From contig JAACJK010000057.1 in NCBI GenBank assembly GCA_013368325.1, forward strand, positions 806,001 to 870,000: a DNA stretch of 64,000 nucleotides, in the 5' to 3' direction. Positions within the stretch are counted from its first letter, which is position 1, and every line of letters begins with the position of its first letter. Both the position numbers and the translations under genes were made by a program. The DNA comes from Ephemerocybe angulata (Eukaryota > Basidiomycota > Agaricomycetes > Agaricales > Psathyrellaceae). This document shows positions 35,536 to 49,346 of this stretch, one piece after another. A model generated the notes under the pieces. The model saw only the letters and a program-made list of their open reading frames with translations. It was not told the origin of the DNA and did no database searches.

Positions 35536-36174
35536 ATGCGATTCGCTGCTCTAATCTCATTGGTACTCATCTCCGTCGTCGCAGCTGCACCAGTACGTTC
35601 TCTTACCTCCACAACTACGTATCTTCTGGAATTTGAGGGCTAATAGACTGTAACTTTTTAGCTGGCTGAGCCTATTGCTGCGGGAGAAGATATCCAGGTC
35701 CGAGGTGGTTCACCTTCGTGGAGAAGAGGTGGAAGCCCGTCATGGAAGCGAGACGCTGAGGCAGGAACTGGCAGCCCATCTTGGAAGCGTGACGCGGAGG
35801 CTGAGGCAGGCACTGGGTCCCCAGACTGGAGACGAGAGGCAGAGGCTGGCACTGGATCCCCGTCATGGAGACGAGAGGCGGAGGCTGGTACTGGCTCTCC
35901 TTCCTGGAGGCGAGCTGGCCCTGGGTCCCCATCTTGGAAACGAGATGCTGAGGCTGGCACCGGTTCCCCATCGTGGAGACGAGATGCTGAGGCTGGCACT
36001 GGCTCTCCTTCGTGGAAGCGTGAGCCCGAGGCGGGCGCTGGATCTCCCTCGTGGAAGCGCGACGCCGAGGCTGGCACCGGCTCCCCCTCTTGGAAACGAG
36101 ACGCTGAGGCCGGCGCTGGATCCCCCGCATGGCGACGAGAGGCGGAAGCCGCATCTGGCTCCCCCTCCTGGTGA
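35536..36174 (+). CDS. Secreted precursor of 13 repeated peptides with Kex2/Ste13-type processing sites
   Basis: Exons 35536-35592 and 35662-36174 (189 aa). A signal peptide (MRFAALISLVLISVVAAAP) is followed by a short pro-part (LAEPIAAGEDIQVR). Then come thirteen copies of a core ending GSP(S/D/A)W. Twelve are followed by KR or RR; the last ends in Trp and the stop. Nine linkers are (D/E)AEA-like and one is EPEA: the X-Ala and X-Pro dipeptides that Ste13-type dipeptidyl aminopeptidases strip from alpha-factor. Predicted mature peptides are GTGSPSW (six copies) and variants GTGSPDW, GAGSPSW, GAGSPAW and GGSPSW. Codons differ between copies while the peptide is kept, so the core is under selection. 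This is a Kex2-processed repeat protein (KEP); the peptide could be a pheromone-like signal, a RiPP core or a wall-active peptide. No DUF3328/UstY or tyrosinase gene lies next to it. Confidence 0.85.
35704..36171 (+). repeat. Thirteen in-frame tandem repeats coding for GSP(S/D/A)W cores
   Basis: The usual unit is 33 bases (for example KRDAEAGTGSPSW at protein level), with a 39-base variant (DAEAEA spacer) and shorter first, second and seventh units. Synonymous third positions vary widely among copies, so this is not a recent slippage product. Confidence 0.9.
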
Positions 36175-36212
36175 TCATTTGATCGCCCTTACTCTTGATT
36201 CAGGCCACCCTT

Positions 36213-36268
36213 GTAAGTACTTCTGGCTTGTTGACTACTCTCAACTGTGCTCATTCTTCTGGATTTAG
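36213..36268 (+). other. Probable intron in the 3' UTR of the peptide-precursor gene
   Basis: GTAAGTAC donor and ATTTAG acceptor 56 bases apart, downstream of the stop codon at 36174. A spliced 3' UTR intron of this kind can expose a transcript to nonsense-mediated decay. Confidence 0.45.
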
Positions 36269-36920
36269 GATCTCCTCTCCCTATCCGAGCTCAAACCAAC
36301 ACCTATGCGGTTTCTCCTTCGTTTACCCATCCTTCCTCCAAATCACCAGGACACTGGACTCATCTCGACTTCCTTGCGATCAGCTTTTGATCATACGACG
36401 CTCCTTCTCAGACCCTCTGGTTACCCTTCGCAGCATTAGATTACATGTTAATGTATTACGGAACCTCACTCCTTCACTCGCAATAGCCTATTGTATCCTT
36501 ACTTCTATCTCACTGCCCTTTATAAAATGCCTGAATGGTTACTCTCAACAACGCGGAGATGTTTCCCGCCGAGGCCCGCCGAGCCCATCTTGTCAGGCAC
36601 GAGCGGAGGACCTTCACACGTACAACCGGAACGTTATTTTCTCTATAGCAGCCGGTCAGCCGGCTCATCTCCTAAGTGCCCCTGACCAAGCACACCGGTG
36701 TGCACTGCACGGCTGCGGGCTTTATCCCTAGTTTGCTAGTTACATGCTACAGCCGCACTGGTGTCCTTCGCTGCCCTTACTGTCCGAGGCTAGCTCATCC
36801 TTGATGATCGATGTGAGGTTACAACGTTGTAAGTAGTGCAGGTTTTTCGGATCGTGTCGAGACGAAGTCACGGTCACAACGGGGCATCATTTGCATGACC
36901 GTGACATGCGCGAAGACGTG

Positions 36921-36926
36921 ACGCGT
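36921..36926. promoter_or_regulatory. ACGCGT (MCB box) before MCM3
   Basis: Perfect MCB hexamer (in gtgacgcgtttg) about 60 bases upstream of the MCM3 ATG. MCM genes are G1/S-regulated by MBF/E2F-type factors in fungi. The factor itself is not in the window. Confidence 0.5.
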
Positions 36927-36984
36927 TTGAGGAATATTTCCCTTGCTCTTGACCACCACAACCCACCCACTCATCGCCAGCAAC

Positions 36985-39720
<2,736 letters not shown>

Positions 39721-41406
39721 ATGCCATTTTTCCTCTCTATTTGACCCACTATACCCATCTCAGTAGAATCTTGCTTCGTCTCTGTTCTTTGTACCATCAA
39801 ACGTAATGTCTGTATATATATCTGCGTCTCCGAGTACCGTTTCACCGGTGTACTCTCTTTCCAAAATGCTTGTCTGATGCGCCTTCTCGGGGGCCTCTCA
39901 TTCCTCCAAGGAAAGGCCGACGATGATCGCGACTCTCTGTAGGACCTTCCTCACGGTAGGAGAATTGCAGCAGAGTCTTATTTAGGTTATTAAGAGCCAC
40001 GACGACTTCCAGGGTCGTCAATCCTGGAGTTGTAAAGATCCTTTCTGCATCATTCTTACCGTCCTTCTACGGCCAGGTTTATTGATCTTCAGTCGATTCT
40101 CGAGGCTGTCAAAAACGTTGGTGGTGCGCTTAAACGTAGAGCATGGGGAGAGATCCTCTTCTTCTTTCCCATGAATTTCCACGATTCAGAAAATTAGAGG
40201 ATCAGAGTACACCTCGGTGCTACAGGGCCTGTCATACGGAACCCACGCATTTTAAAATAGAGGATGGACAATTAGCTGACCGCCCTTAACTTGACAATTC
40301 AAACGAAGGCCCTTCATGCCAGTTGCGACATGTGTTTACTGCGAGATTGTTCGTTTGGCAAACGACCACGCAGCCGGCGCCTTAATCACAGATTAAGCCC
40401 AGATTTTACCGCGACTGGCAGAGGAAACCCCGGAGATTGGAGACTTGATAGTGAGTACGATTGCCTGGAAATCTCGGAGTTGGAAGGCGGTAGCATTTCG
40501 ACAATTGGCCGTGGGTTCACAGAGGTTAACTTGGACTTTTCTTCCCTACTAGTACTTCCTGTGCCTGCCCCCGCAACGTCTGTCTAAGTGACCGTTGTGG
40601 GAGCAATTTACGGATAATACATTTTCCAGCCACCAGGATGTCCGTGGAGACTTTGAAACATGGGTGCCGTCCTGCAATGGACGGCACAAGGAGAACTGAA
40701 TGCGACACTGATTCCGAGGCTTGAAGACGTCGCTCAAGGCACTGCTCAGTGCTAGGCACCATAACCGGTAGAGAACGCGTGGCGGGTGGAGCTTAAGCCA
40801 GGTCCAAATGAAGGCGTTCCCCGATATTCCATGTTGCTTGGCCCAGAGGCAAGCCCGTCCTTCCAGGCATGTATACCGGTACCGCTTCTCGAGAAAACGC
40901 CACCAGGGCCAAGGGGTTTCTTGTCTACTGAGCGGAGCAAAGAGCGATATAACGAGAAGGTCTCGCAACTTTCTATTAGAGCGGCTGGGATATCCTTCAT
41001 GTGACAAAAAACGTTCGTCCTTGTTGTCCCAGCCAAGGTAGGGAGATAGGGCGGATCATACTTCCGTACTACTAGTAGCTATGTTCGAGAATCGGAGAAA
41101 CCAGGGTCCGTGGATTTGGGGCACCTGTATATGGAGATGCTGAGAGGCCGGATTGGTATGCATGAGGATACATGACGTTCGCAGACCGAAAACAGAATGG
41201 TACGTGGAACCCCTTGAATGAGTAAGGCGCAGATACATTTATGGCACCCAGTATCATATGGTCAGATAGCCCGGATCCAGAAGCTTCACCATATTTCTGC
41301 AGCCGCGAGCTGAACATCTTGTGCTCCCCATGTGTGAGTATATGTGGTCGCTAGCAATCGGAGTCTAAGCGACGTGAGCAGCCTTTCGTCAGAAGGGAGG
41401 GATCAG

Positions 41407-41432
41407 AAGCGCTGGGCGCTAAGCCAGCGCTT
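41407..41432. repeat. Perfect 9-bp inverted repeat AAGCGCTGG / CCAGCGCTT
   Basis: Arms 41407-41415 and 41424-41432 with loop GCGCTAAG. A related 27-base sequence lies at 49588-49614 (22 of 27 positions equal). Confidence 0.7.
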
Positions 41433-41814
41433 ACCCACGACGTTCCCATTTGATCGTTGATAACCAGGCATATCCCCCAAGAAGGGGGCACCCCCATGAT
41501 TGTAATAACTGTTCATGGTACGGTGTACGCCATATAGTATGCTGAAGTTTCCGGGAGAAGGGAATACGTGCGGCTGTAGAGTCTAAGAGAGCAGAGGGGA
41601 AAACTCGACATGTCCTCACCTTATCCCGACCGACATAACGGGTTAGCAAGAGCGAAACTTGCAAACACGTTCGTTTGGGGTATACATATTATATAGTTAT
41701 ATGCTAGCTTTCAATCAGGTGAGTGTCATCCAGTGTCCCAGAGAACGAAATGCGCTAAATTACCGAAACCGAAGTGCACATGACCCTGGCGATCGAAATT
41801 GAAATAATCTAAGC

Positions 41815-41850
41815 GCCCGCCAACGATGGAAGCGCCCGTTAATGGCGGGC
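41815..41850. repeat. 8-bp inverted repeat GCCCGCCA / TGGCGGGC
   Basis: Arms 41815-41822 and 41843-41850, with the word AAGCGCCCG repeated directly inside and beside it. No function known. Confidence 0.5.
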
Positions 41851-41997
41851 ACCCAGCTAGCTGTGTCTACGCTGCACATAGATCGGACGCGTAACATGGT
41901 AAGGGCATGAATAAAAGTTTAAATAGCGCAAGAAATGTTACTGTGTCCGTGCAAAGTCCACACATCCCCACCAAAGATCATCGCGACCTCTCCTATT

Positions 41998-43535
41998 CTA
42001 GGCAAAGAAGAGAATGAACCACCTCAAAGCAGCCCGTATCTTCCCTGCAATGGCGTCCAATACCTCCTCAACATATGCGAACCTGCCCTGCTCGTCCTCA
42101 GCATCCAAATCACCGGGAAGCGCCGGATTCTCCTCCAGGTACTTCTTCACCAACTCTCTCACCCCTTCAGGCGTAACTCCAACGTCCGCAGTGTCAAGCA
42201 CAACCGGCCTCTTATCCCTCCCCCGGGGATTCGTGATCATAAATAGCGGCGTCCCCTTCCCCTGCCCCGCACTCTGCGCCAACGCCTCGCCAATTGGCAT
42301 CCGAGCATTGGCCCACGCAAAGTCCATCCGGTCCTTAACCTCTCCTGCCAGCGGCCGGAGGGCCGCGCGCAGCCCCTCCAGCTTATGCGCAGGCTTCGCG
42401 GGGTCAGCGAGGAGCACGGCGATCGGCTTCTCCACGCCCTGCTCGTGAAGGTACATACGGCTGTTATCCAACCTGAGCTCAGCGAAGATGGGTACTGAGA
42501 GCCCCGCAATCCACTTCCGCAGCGCCCTCTCCAAAACCTTCTGCGCCTTCCTGGCTGAAAAGCGGGCTTTGTGCCCTTCATGGCACGAGGCGGGGGCCCC
42601 GGGGTATGCGACGCGCGGGGCGTCGAATGGTCTGTACAGGACTACCGCGGGGGGCACGACGCCCGCGGCCGCAGCGACCCCCAGGTCTGTCGAGGCGCCA
42701 AACGCGTATCGGGTGTCGTGGTACTTCGCGTGGGCGAGGGAGCTAAAGGCCATGTTGAGGGGTGAAGAAGACTCGGAGTTGGGGAGTAGGTAGGCGACCG
42801 CTACGATCTCGGCGGCTGTGTGGTTGGGACGAGTGAACTCCGAGTGTGCGTGAGCGGTGAGGAGGGGGACGACGGGTGGGAGGGTTTGTCTAAGGAGGTC
42901 ACGGCATAAGATATGTGGGGTTCTATGGGAGAATGCGTCGGGCTCACTTCAGCATGTAGTTGACGACGGCGCTTTCTTCCTTGCTGACGTACTGGCTATA
43001 CTTGACGGGCTTGCCGTTCTTGTACACCTTCCAGGATCTACATCCCAGGGCGCATTAGAGCGGCCTCTCGAGTGCATCGACGGACAGGGCACTCACGGGA
43101 GATCCCACGTCTCATACCCTAGCCTGCGACACAGAGTCCCCTCCTCCACGCAATTCACCTTCGCCAGCGGTATATTCTTCTTCTTGAGAGTAGCAGCGGC
43201 CCTCTCGTAGTCCGGGGCATAGTGCCTCCACGTCCCGTCCCTAAAGAGTCCGCAAATGAGATATATGAGCAAGCGCCCAACCTGCAGTGACTGTTGAGAA
43301 GCGCGTGGGGAGAGACCGCTCACATTGGCTGGAAGAATGCGACGAGGGCTATGGGCTCCGCATCGACAAAGGCCTTGAAGTTCCTCAACCCCAGGCTCAC
43401 AATATCCGACTTTGTCCCATTTGCACTTAAACTTGAGGTCGAAACAGCACTAAACGCAACCTGCGCTGCAGAAACAAAAGAAAGACAAAACAGAAACGAC
43501 AGACACGACGACAGAAAGAGCGTAGGCAACCTCAT
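41998..43535 (-). CDS. PDI-like ER protein lacking the CxxC active site
   Basis: Four exons: 43535-43324, 43240-43097, 43037-42948, 42889-41998 (445 aa). The N terminus MRLPTLFLSSCLSFLFCLSFVSA is a signal peptide. The first domain is a thioredoxin fold of the PDI family: AFFQPM, then WRHYAPDYERAAATLKKKN, VNCVEEGTLCRRLGYETWDLP and SWKVYKNGKPVKY line up with canonical PDI a-domains. Where PDIs have WCGHC, this reads M-DGTW, so both catalytic cysteines are gone. Further thioredoxin-like domains follow, with a charged middle. No KDEL/HDEL is seen at the C terminus, which ends in a hydrophobic WFILFFA. A redox-dead chaperone or escort role is the likeliest reading (inference). Confidence 0.8.
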
Positions 43536-44289
43536 GAGAGTTGAGAGAGAAACGAGAACTGCGGCCACGAAACCATCGCCGGCACTGATGAGTGTGCGAT
43601 GAAATGCGCAACGCACGAAACCGGCAGAGATGCCAGTGATATCGACAAGTTGTTGACACACAACGCATCGCGTCAGCCTCGCGCCGGGGGTCACGGCAGT
43701 TTCAAGTTACGCAGCAACCGGTGAACTTGAAAACACCCACAGGCTTGAGAGCGCTCGGATTGCGAGGGCCCGACGTTTCCCCCACTGGCATGCCGAGCGA
43801 TGCCTTTGTGGATACAAGGGGATGCAGAGGTGCATAGCCCATCTGATCTGCATCTGTCGACCTAAGCGCCCGTTGATCTCCGCAGAGGATCCAATCCGGA
43901 CAAGGCGCCTAACGCTCCTAATGCCAGAATATCATCGTGCTACGCAAGACAGCTGCCGTGGCCTCTATTTCAGAGTAAGCTCAAGTTCGTCGGAAGGACC
44001 ATCGAACATGGGAAAACCCACACACGTTCGACTTCCCGGGAACTGGTCTCCCCCCTAAGGCTAGTGCCATGGCTTTGAGAGCTAGTGCGATTCCTTATCG
44101 TCCAAAAATATGCGCTCTAGTTAGTTACATTGGCATTTTCAGTAGTGGCAAATGAAAGCCTGCATAGGTAAGAAATACAAGGAGGATAGCAGAACGAAAG
44201 TACTAGTAAGTATCATATGACTTCATTTTTCACTTCTTCACATCATCTCATCTTCACTCAACGCGCGAGACGTCCGACCGCCCGACGAC
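43536..44289. other. Region between PDI-like start and pyruvate kinase end
   Basis: About 750 bases that must hold the PDI-like promoter and the pyruvate kinase 3' UTR. No gene, TATA box or repeat could be supported. Confidence 0.55.
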
Positions 44290-46527
44290 TTAAGCAGAGC
44301 CAAGGGGCTGGAGCTCAAGGTCCGCAAAGTCAGTAGGAACAGACAACACACGCAGAGTGTTGGTGTGTCCGAGACCACCCTTCCATCCCTGGACGGCAAT
44401 GATGGTCGTCCCAGGGGTAATGATGTTCAGCTTCAATGCGTTGCGCAAACCGAAGCGGATACGGTTATCGACCTGTGACGCACAAACGCCGTTAGATTAG
44501 CCAGCCTATCTTTCATCTCGAGGTAGATAACGCAAATGAAATCGTAAACGTACATCGGTTTGCCACTGGTGAGACTCGATGCCCCGAGGCTCAGGGTACC
44601 AGAAGGGGTAGCATCCGCGGTGCAAGTGGATTTGACGAGCAGTCTGCTGGTTGCGGGTGACTGTATAGAATTTAGTATAAGCTTGGCTTTTGAAAGATTG
44701 GTGCGCGTACCGGTGATGATGGGGACAGACGGGCGGTACTTGGAGAGAAGTCGGGCGGTGTTGCCACTGGTGGACAGCACGAGGATACCCTTGGCGCCCT
44801 GCTCAGCGGCGGCGGAGACAGCGGCGATGGCGATGGTCTCGGCGGTGGCAGTCGGGCGGACCTGGATGGACCTGAGGTCATTGAAGAGGGGAGGGTAGCA
44901 GATAGCAGCCTCGGCGAGCAAGCAAGTCTCGGCCATCATCAAAACTGAGTTGTGGTTTTAGCATCTCGTTCGCCCCTCGCACGTTCGTAGATTGGACTAA
45001 CCGGACTGGATGGGATATGAGCCCTTGGCGGTTTCACCAGACAACATAACACAGTCGGAACCGTCGAGGACGGCGTTGGCGACATCGCTGACTTCAGCAC
45101 GAGTGGGGCGGGGGTTGTACTAAAGGGGACATTTTAGCGCTCGTCAGGGGCTTTTTGATAAGATAACGTACGGTCATAGACTCGAGCATCTGAGTCGCGA
45201 CGATGACGGGCTTTCCAACGATGTTGCACTTGGAGATCATCATCTTTTGGGCGAGGAAGACCTGGCTAGCAGGGATCTCGATACCGAGATCACCTCGGGC
45301 GACCATGACACCGTCACACTCCTTGAGGATTTCGTCAAAGTTGGCAACACCTTGCTCGTTCTCAATCTTGACGATGATCTTAATGTTGGCACCGTCGGGG
45401 CCCAAGACGGAGCGGATGTCGCGGACATCGTCAGCCTTGCGAATAAAGGAGGCGAAAACCATGTCGACGCCATTCTTGACACCAAACTGGAGATCGCTCT
45501 TGTCCTTGTCGGAGAGAGCGGGGAGATCGACGTCGGTCTTGGGGAGGTTGACACCCTTGCGAGACGAGATGTTGCCGGAGTTGAGAGTACGGACGTGGAT
45601 GTTGTTGCCATCGACCGAGAGGACGAGGAGAGAGAGGATACCGTCGTCGACATAGATCAATTTACCGGGGGCGGTAACTTTGGGAAGGTTGGCCTGGGTG
45701 ATTGATCAGTGTGGAGATCAAAGCGGAAGGAAGCGGGAGTCCGCACATAGTCGACAAACATAACCTGATTGTCACTGGCTTCGGCATATTTGGGGTCGGT
45801 GCTGACGATGAATTCCTGGCCGGCGGCAACAGGGTACTATATCAAAAGAAAACGGAAGCAGTTTATACGTGTTCTGGGCATATAAATTGGACGTGACGTA
45901 CATCCTTGCCCTCCTTCGTCAAGCCCGTGCGGATTTCAGGACCTTTCTATAAAACGGAACGGCGTCAGAAACGATGCGCAACGTGCAGTCGGTGCAAAAC
46001 ATACGGTATCAAGAGCGATGGCGACGGGACGACCGTCGGGGTCCTCTGGAGATCGGCGATGGGTTAGGATCGGACGCGCGTCGGCGATGCGCACAGAGTT
46101 ACGTACGCGCAACCATGGCCCGAGTGTTATCAATGACGCTCTGGTGGTACTCGTATGAGCCATGGGAAAAGTTCATGCGAACTAGGGGGAGGGGTGAGTG
46201 AGACTCGGGGTAGGGGCACAACGGGCAGCGCACCGATGTTGACACCAGCGCGACGGAGCTCGGCGAGCTTCTCGACGGTGTTAACCTTGGGGCCTGGACG
46301 ATAGGTCAGATAAGAAATAGGTGGGCCACTGAGGGGTGATCGCACCAATGGTGGCGATAATGGCTGTCTAGGACTGGGTCAAAAGGGGGCTCCAATGTGC
46401 GACGACGACGAAGACGCACCTTGCGCAGGAACTTGGTCGCGTCGGTGGGCACGATGGCGTTCACGGGGCTGAGCGCCGAGTTCCACTCGAGCTGGGAACG
46501 GATGCCATCTGCAGGGGTAGAGTACAT
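44290..46527 (-). CDS. PYK1: Pyruvate kinase
   Basis: Twelve exons: 46527-46420, 46367-46346, 46293-46234, 46181-46107, 46045-46005, 45946-45902, 45836-45747, 45693-45172, 45119-45002, 44944-44711, 44660-44554, 44472-44290 (534 aa, in frame throughout). It makes pyruvate and ATP from phosphoenolpyruvate, the last step of glycolysis in the cytosol. Signatures: [43 protein letters not shown], and the active-site loop [11 protein letters not shown] with Lys as catalyst. [18 protein letters not shown] and the C-terminal regulatory region ([17 protein letters not shown]) also fit. Exon 2 is only 22 bases. It shares a ~315-base divergent promoter with the GT32 gene. Confidence 0.97.
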
Positions 46528-46842
46528 GGTGGGGATGATGTGGTAGGGAGCAAAGGGCAGATTCTGAAAAAGCAGATTTATGCGAGACCAAGTGGCGCAG
46601 CTAAAGGGGCAGATCCCGCTTATCGATGATACTAGCTCGCTCGAATTCTAATTTTGCTCAACGGAGCTCAACGGCCGTGATTGGCTCTACTCGTCGCTAT
46701 CTCCTCGTTTCTTGGATTTTTTATTCTTTATCGTCCAACCACGTTCCCCAAGCCGAAATATCTGTGCGCCCCCGGGAGCCGGGCCGGGCCCCGGCGCAAA
46801 CGGTTTTGGACATTGGCGCCGCCAGCGTTCTCGTCTCCCGCC

Positions 46843-49346
46843 ATGGCGCAGTTCTTCACGAGGCATCCGCGCCTGACAGACCCACCCCCGCGCCGGCGCC
46901 TGTCTGTCTCCAGCCCACTGCCCCTGTCCATCTTCTCCTCCTCGTCGCCCACGCCCTCCGCCGTCCAAGAAAAGTTCCAGCGCAAGCACCCCCACATTTC
47001 GCGGTGGTGGTTCACCGTCGCCGTTCCCCTGCCAGGCCTGCGCCGTCGTCTCCGCATATTCCTCCCCAATGTCCGCCAGATACACCTCTCCAGCATGGCG
47101 CGCTTCGGCCGCAAACGTGGAAGCCTCCTGTTCGCCCTTGGCCTATTCTTGGCGTGTTTTTTGGTCTTTGCGATTGGCAAACGTTTCGGGACCCCTGAGA
47201 AGCAGTGGCCATCCTTCACTGACTCGCGGCGGACCCTCGTGTACAAGAGGGAGGACCTCCAGCGGATATGGGAGTGGGAGGTGAGCAGTGGACACTATCC
47301 AAGTCGACATCCCAGTACGTGATCAATCATTGCCTATCCCCTGACGTGCCCCTAAGACGCCTATCTTGCAGTACCCAGCGAAGTCCGACTGCGCAAACAT
47401 ATCGAAAACCCCTCCCTGCCCCTCCAACGCCCCAACCTAACACCCGAACAGGACTCCATCACTTCCACTCATGGCGAGGGCCCGCGGCGCGTCTACTTCG
47501 CGCGCACCCAGGAGCCGCCCAACACCGCCTATCCGCCCAGACCCGTCCCCGGCAGCGTGGCTGACCTCGACATGGTCATGGAGCACTGTGATTTCACCGA
47601 ACACAAGGTGCGCCCGCCGCCACGTTAACCTCATCCTCAGTTTTTCATCTAACCCATCATATCAGTACGTCCGCGACTGTCTCGAGGTCCTGCGCGTCGG
47701 GGCGGGACTCGACAATGGCAAACGTATGCGGAGAAGCAAGCTCGACGACTGGAAGTACATCTACATCGAGCAGCCCAACAACGGCACGCAGCACTATGGA
47801 CGGGCGTTTGACGACGGGACCGCACAGTTCCCATCCGACCAGCCCGAACGGGACGATGGCCTCGTCAAGCGCAAAGGCGTCGACTGGGAAGCCCCACCTG
47901 TCCAACTCCCCCCAGTCGCGGCCTACAAGCCCTACTATACGTTACAAGACCCTTGCGATCCCGAGAGCATCAAAGTCTTCCACATGTTCTGGACTGGCCC
48001 CTTTACGGACAAGCCGTACGCTGCCATCCTCTCCTTCCTCTATACGCAAAATTTGGGCTTGCACAAGGGTGCGGAGAAGCAGAAAAATGTGTGCAGGCCG
48101 CAAATGTGGATGTGGATCAGCCCTGGGCCGGCGGCGTCCGTCGTCAACCCCAATGCACTGGGTCAGATGTACGATGAGCTCAAGAACAGCCCCTGGGCGT
48201 CACCGTTCCTGCACCCCAAGTTCAAGGATGTCGTCAAGTTCAAGCTGTGGAACACGACAGAGCAGCTGGACAGCATCGAGGAGCTTAAGGACGAGTGGAG
48301 GGGTCGCAACCTCTTCAACTCGGACGGATGGGAGCCGGTCGTCGCGAAGGAGGAGAAGGCCCAGGACCAGGGCGGGAGCACTATGGACGACACCGCCTCG
48401 GCACGTCAGAAGGAGGAAGACGAGCTCGTGAAGCTCGCGGGGTCCAAGTCGAGCGCGACCTACGACAGGCTGTCTGTCATCCTGTCTGACATGGCCCGGT
48501 TCATCCTTCTGCACCGGTACGGCGGCATATACCTCGACGCGGACACGCTCTTCCTGCGCGACTGGGAGGAGCTGTGGAACTGGAAGGGCGCGTTCACGTA
48601 TCGATGGTCCCGCCTGCCACGGTATAACACCGCGGTGCTGAAAATGAACAAAAACAGTGCGCTCGGCAAGTTCTTGTTTAGGACGGCGTTGAAGAATAAT
48701 TTGGACTTCCATCCAAGCAAGGTGACGGTATATACGCGGGAGGCGTTCGTCGAGCCGCTGCTCCTGAGACTTCCCGATGCCCTCTTCGACTCTGCATGGC
48801 TCAACACCGAAGACTATCAAATGGACAGACCACCCCAGCCATTCTTCACGCGGTAAGTAACTAAATTCCACTTCCTTACCTCCCTTCTAACTGTTATCCG
48901 CCTTTCACAGATTTGAAGACTTCTTCGAGACGCCCATAACGCAAAGCGGTGCGCCTCAAGCGCTCGGCTTCGACGGGTTCTTCAAAGGCGCCTTTTCCTA
49001 CCACTACCACAACTGCTGGTGGAAGCCCTTCGACCCCGCGCGCAACTGGCCGGACCTGGGCCCGCGCTTCTCCGCCGCCGAGCAGAAGGCGCGCGCGGAG
49101 CTCAAGGGCAAGCTGAGCAGCAACGGCAAGGGCCACGTGAACGCTGCGACGGTGAAGACGAAGGGCGGGTACACGCAGGCGGGCGGGGAAAGCCATGCGC
49201 ATGTGTATGAAGATGGGCACGGGGATAGTCTGGACGACGACCAGCTCGACCTGTCGTGGGCGACGGTGATGAAGAGGACGTTTGAGGCGTATGTGCGTGG
49301 TGAGATTCCGAATATGTATGGCGAGTGGTTGGATTGGGAGTCGTAG
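46843..49346 (+). CDS. GT32-family glycosyltransferase, type II membrane protein
   Basis: Four exons: 46843-47314, 47372-47607, 47666-48852, 48911-49346 (776 aa). The N terminus is a ~90-residue basic/Ser-Pro cytosolic part, then one membrane segment (SLLFALGLFLACFLVFAIG, about 94-112). The lumenal catalytic domain shows VFHMFWTGPFTDKPY, ILSDMARFILLHRYGGIYLDADTLFL with the DAD metal/sugar-nucleotide motif (~527-529), and NTAVLKMNKNSALGKFLF. This is the OCH1/GT32 DXD fold, used for Golgi mannan or sphingolipid glycosylation. The exact sugar and acceptor cannot be told. A long His/Gly-rich insertion lies near the C terminus. The gene is divergent from pyruvate kinase. Confidence 0.9.

Larger units (their letters stand above)
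39721..41997. other. Long intergenic region with inverted repeats, no supported gene
   Basis: About 2.3 kb between the MCM3 end and the PDI-like gene's end. Several frames of 60 to 150 codons exist but show no family motif, no consistent splicing and no coding bias. Two short inverted repeats lie within it (41407-41432 and 41815-41850). It may be a decayed transposon, but no terminal repeats or transposase residues were found. Confidence 0.55.

Noticed and set aside
35536..36174. Reading the precursor as a mating pheromone of the basidiomycete type
   Set aside because: No CaaX end and no STE3-type receptor or homeodomain gene nearby; the mating role is therefore unproven.
35658..36178. Minus-strand frames of repeated ASxSRFxxGxP units
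   Set aside because: Shadows of the tandem repeats of the peptide precursor; no signal peptide or splice sites.
40549..41007. 152-codon minus-strand frame in the intergenic region
   Set aside because: No recognisable motif, no splice support, no coding bias; kept as chance.
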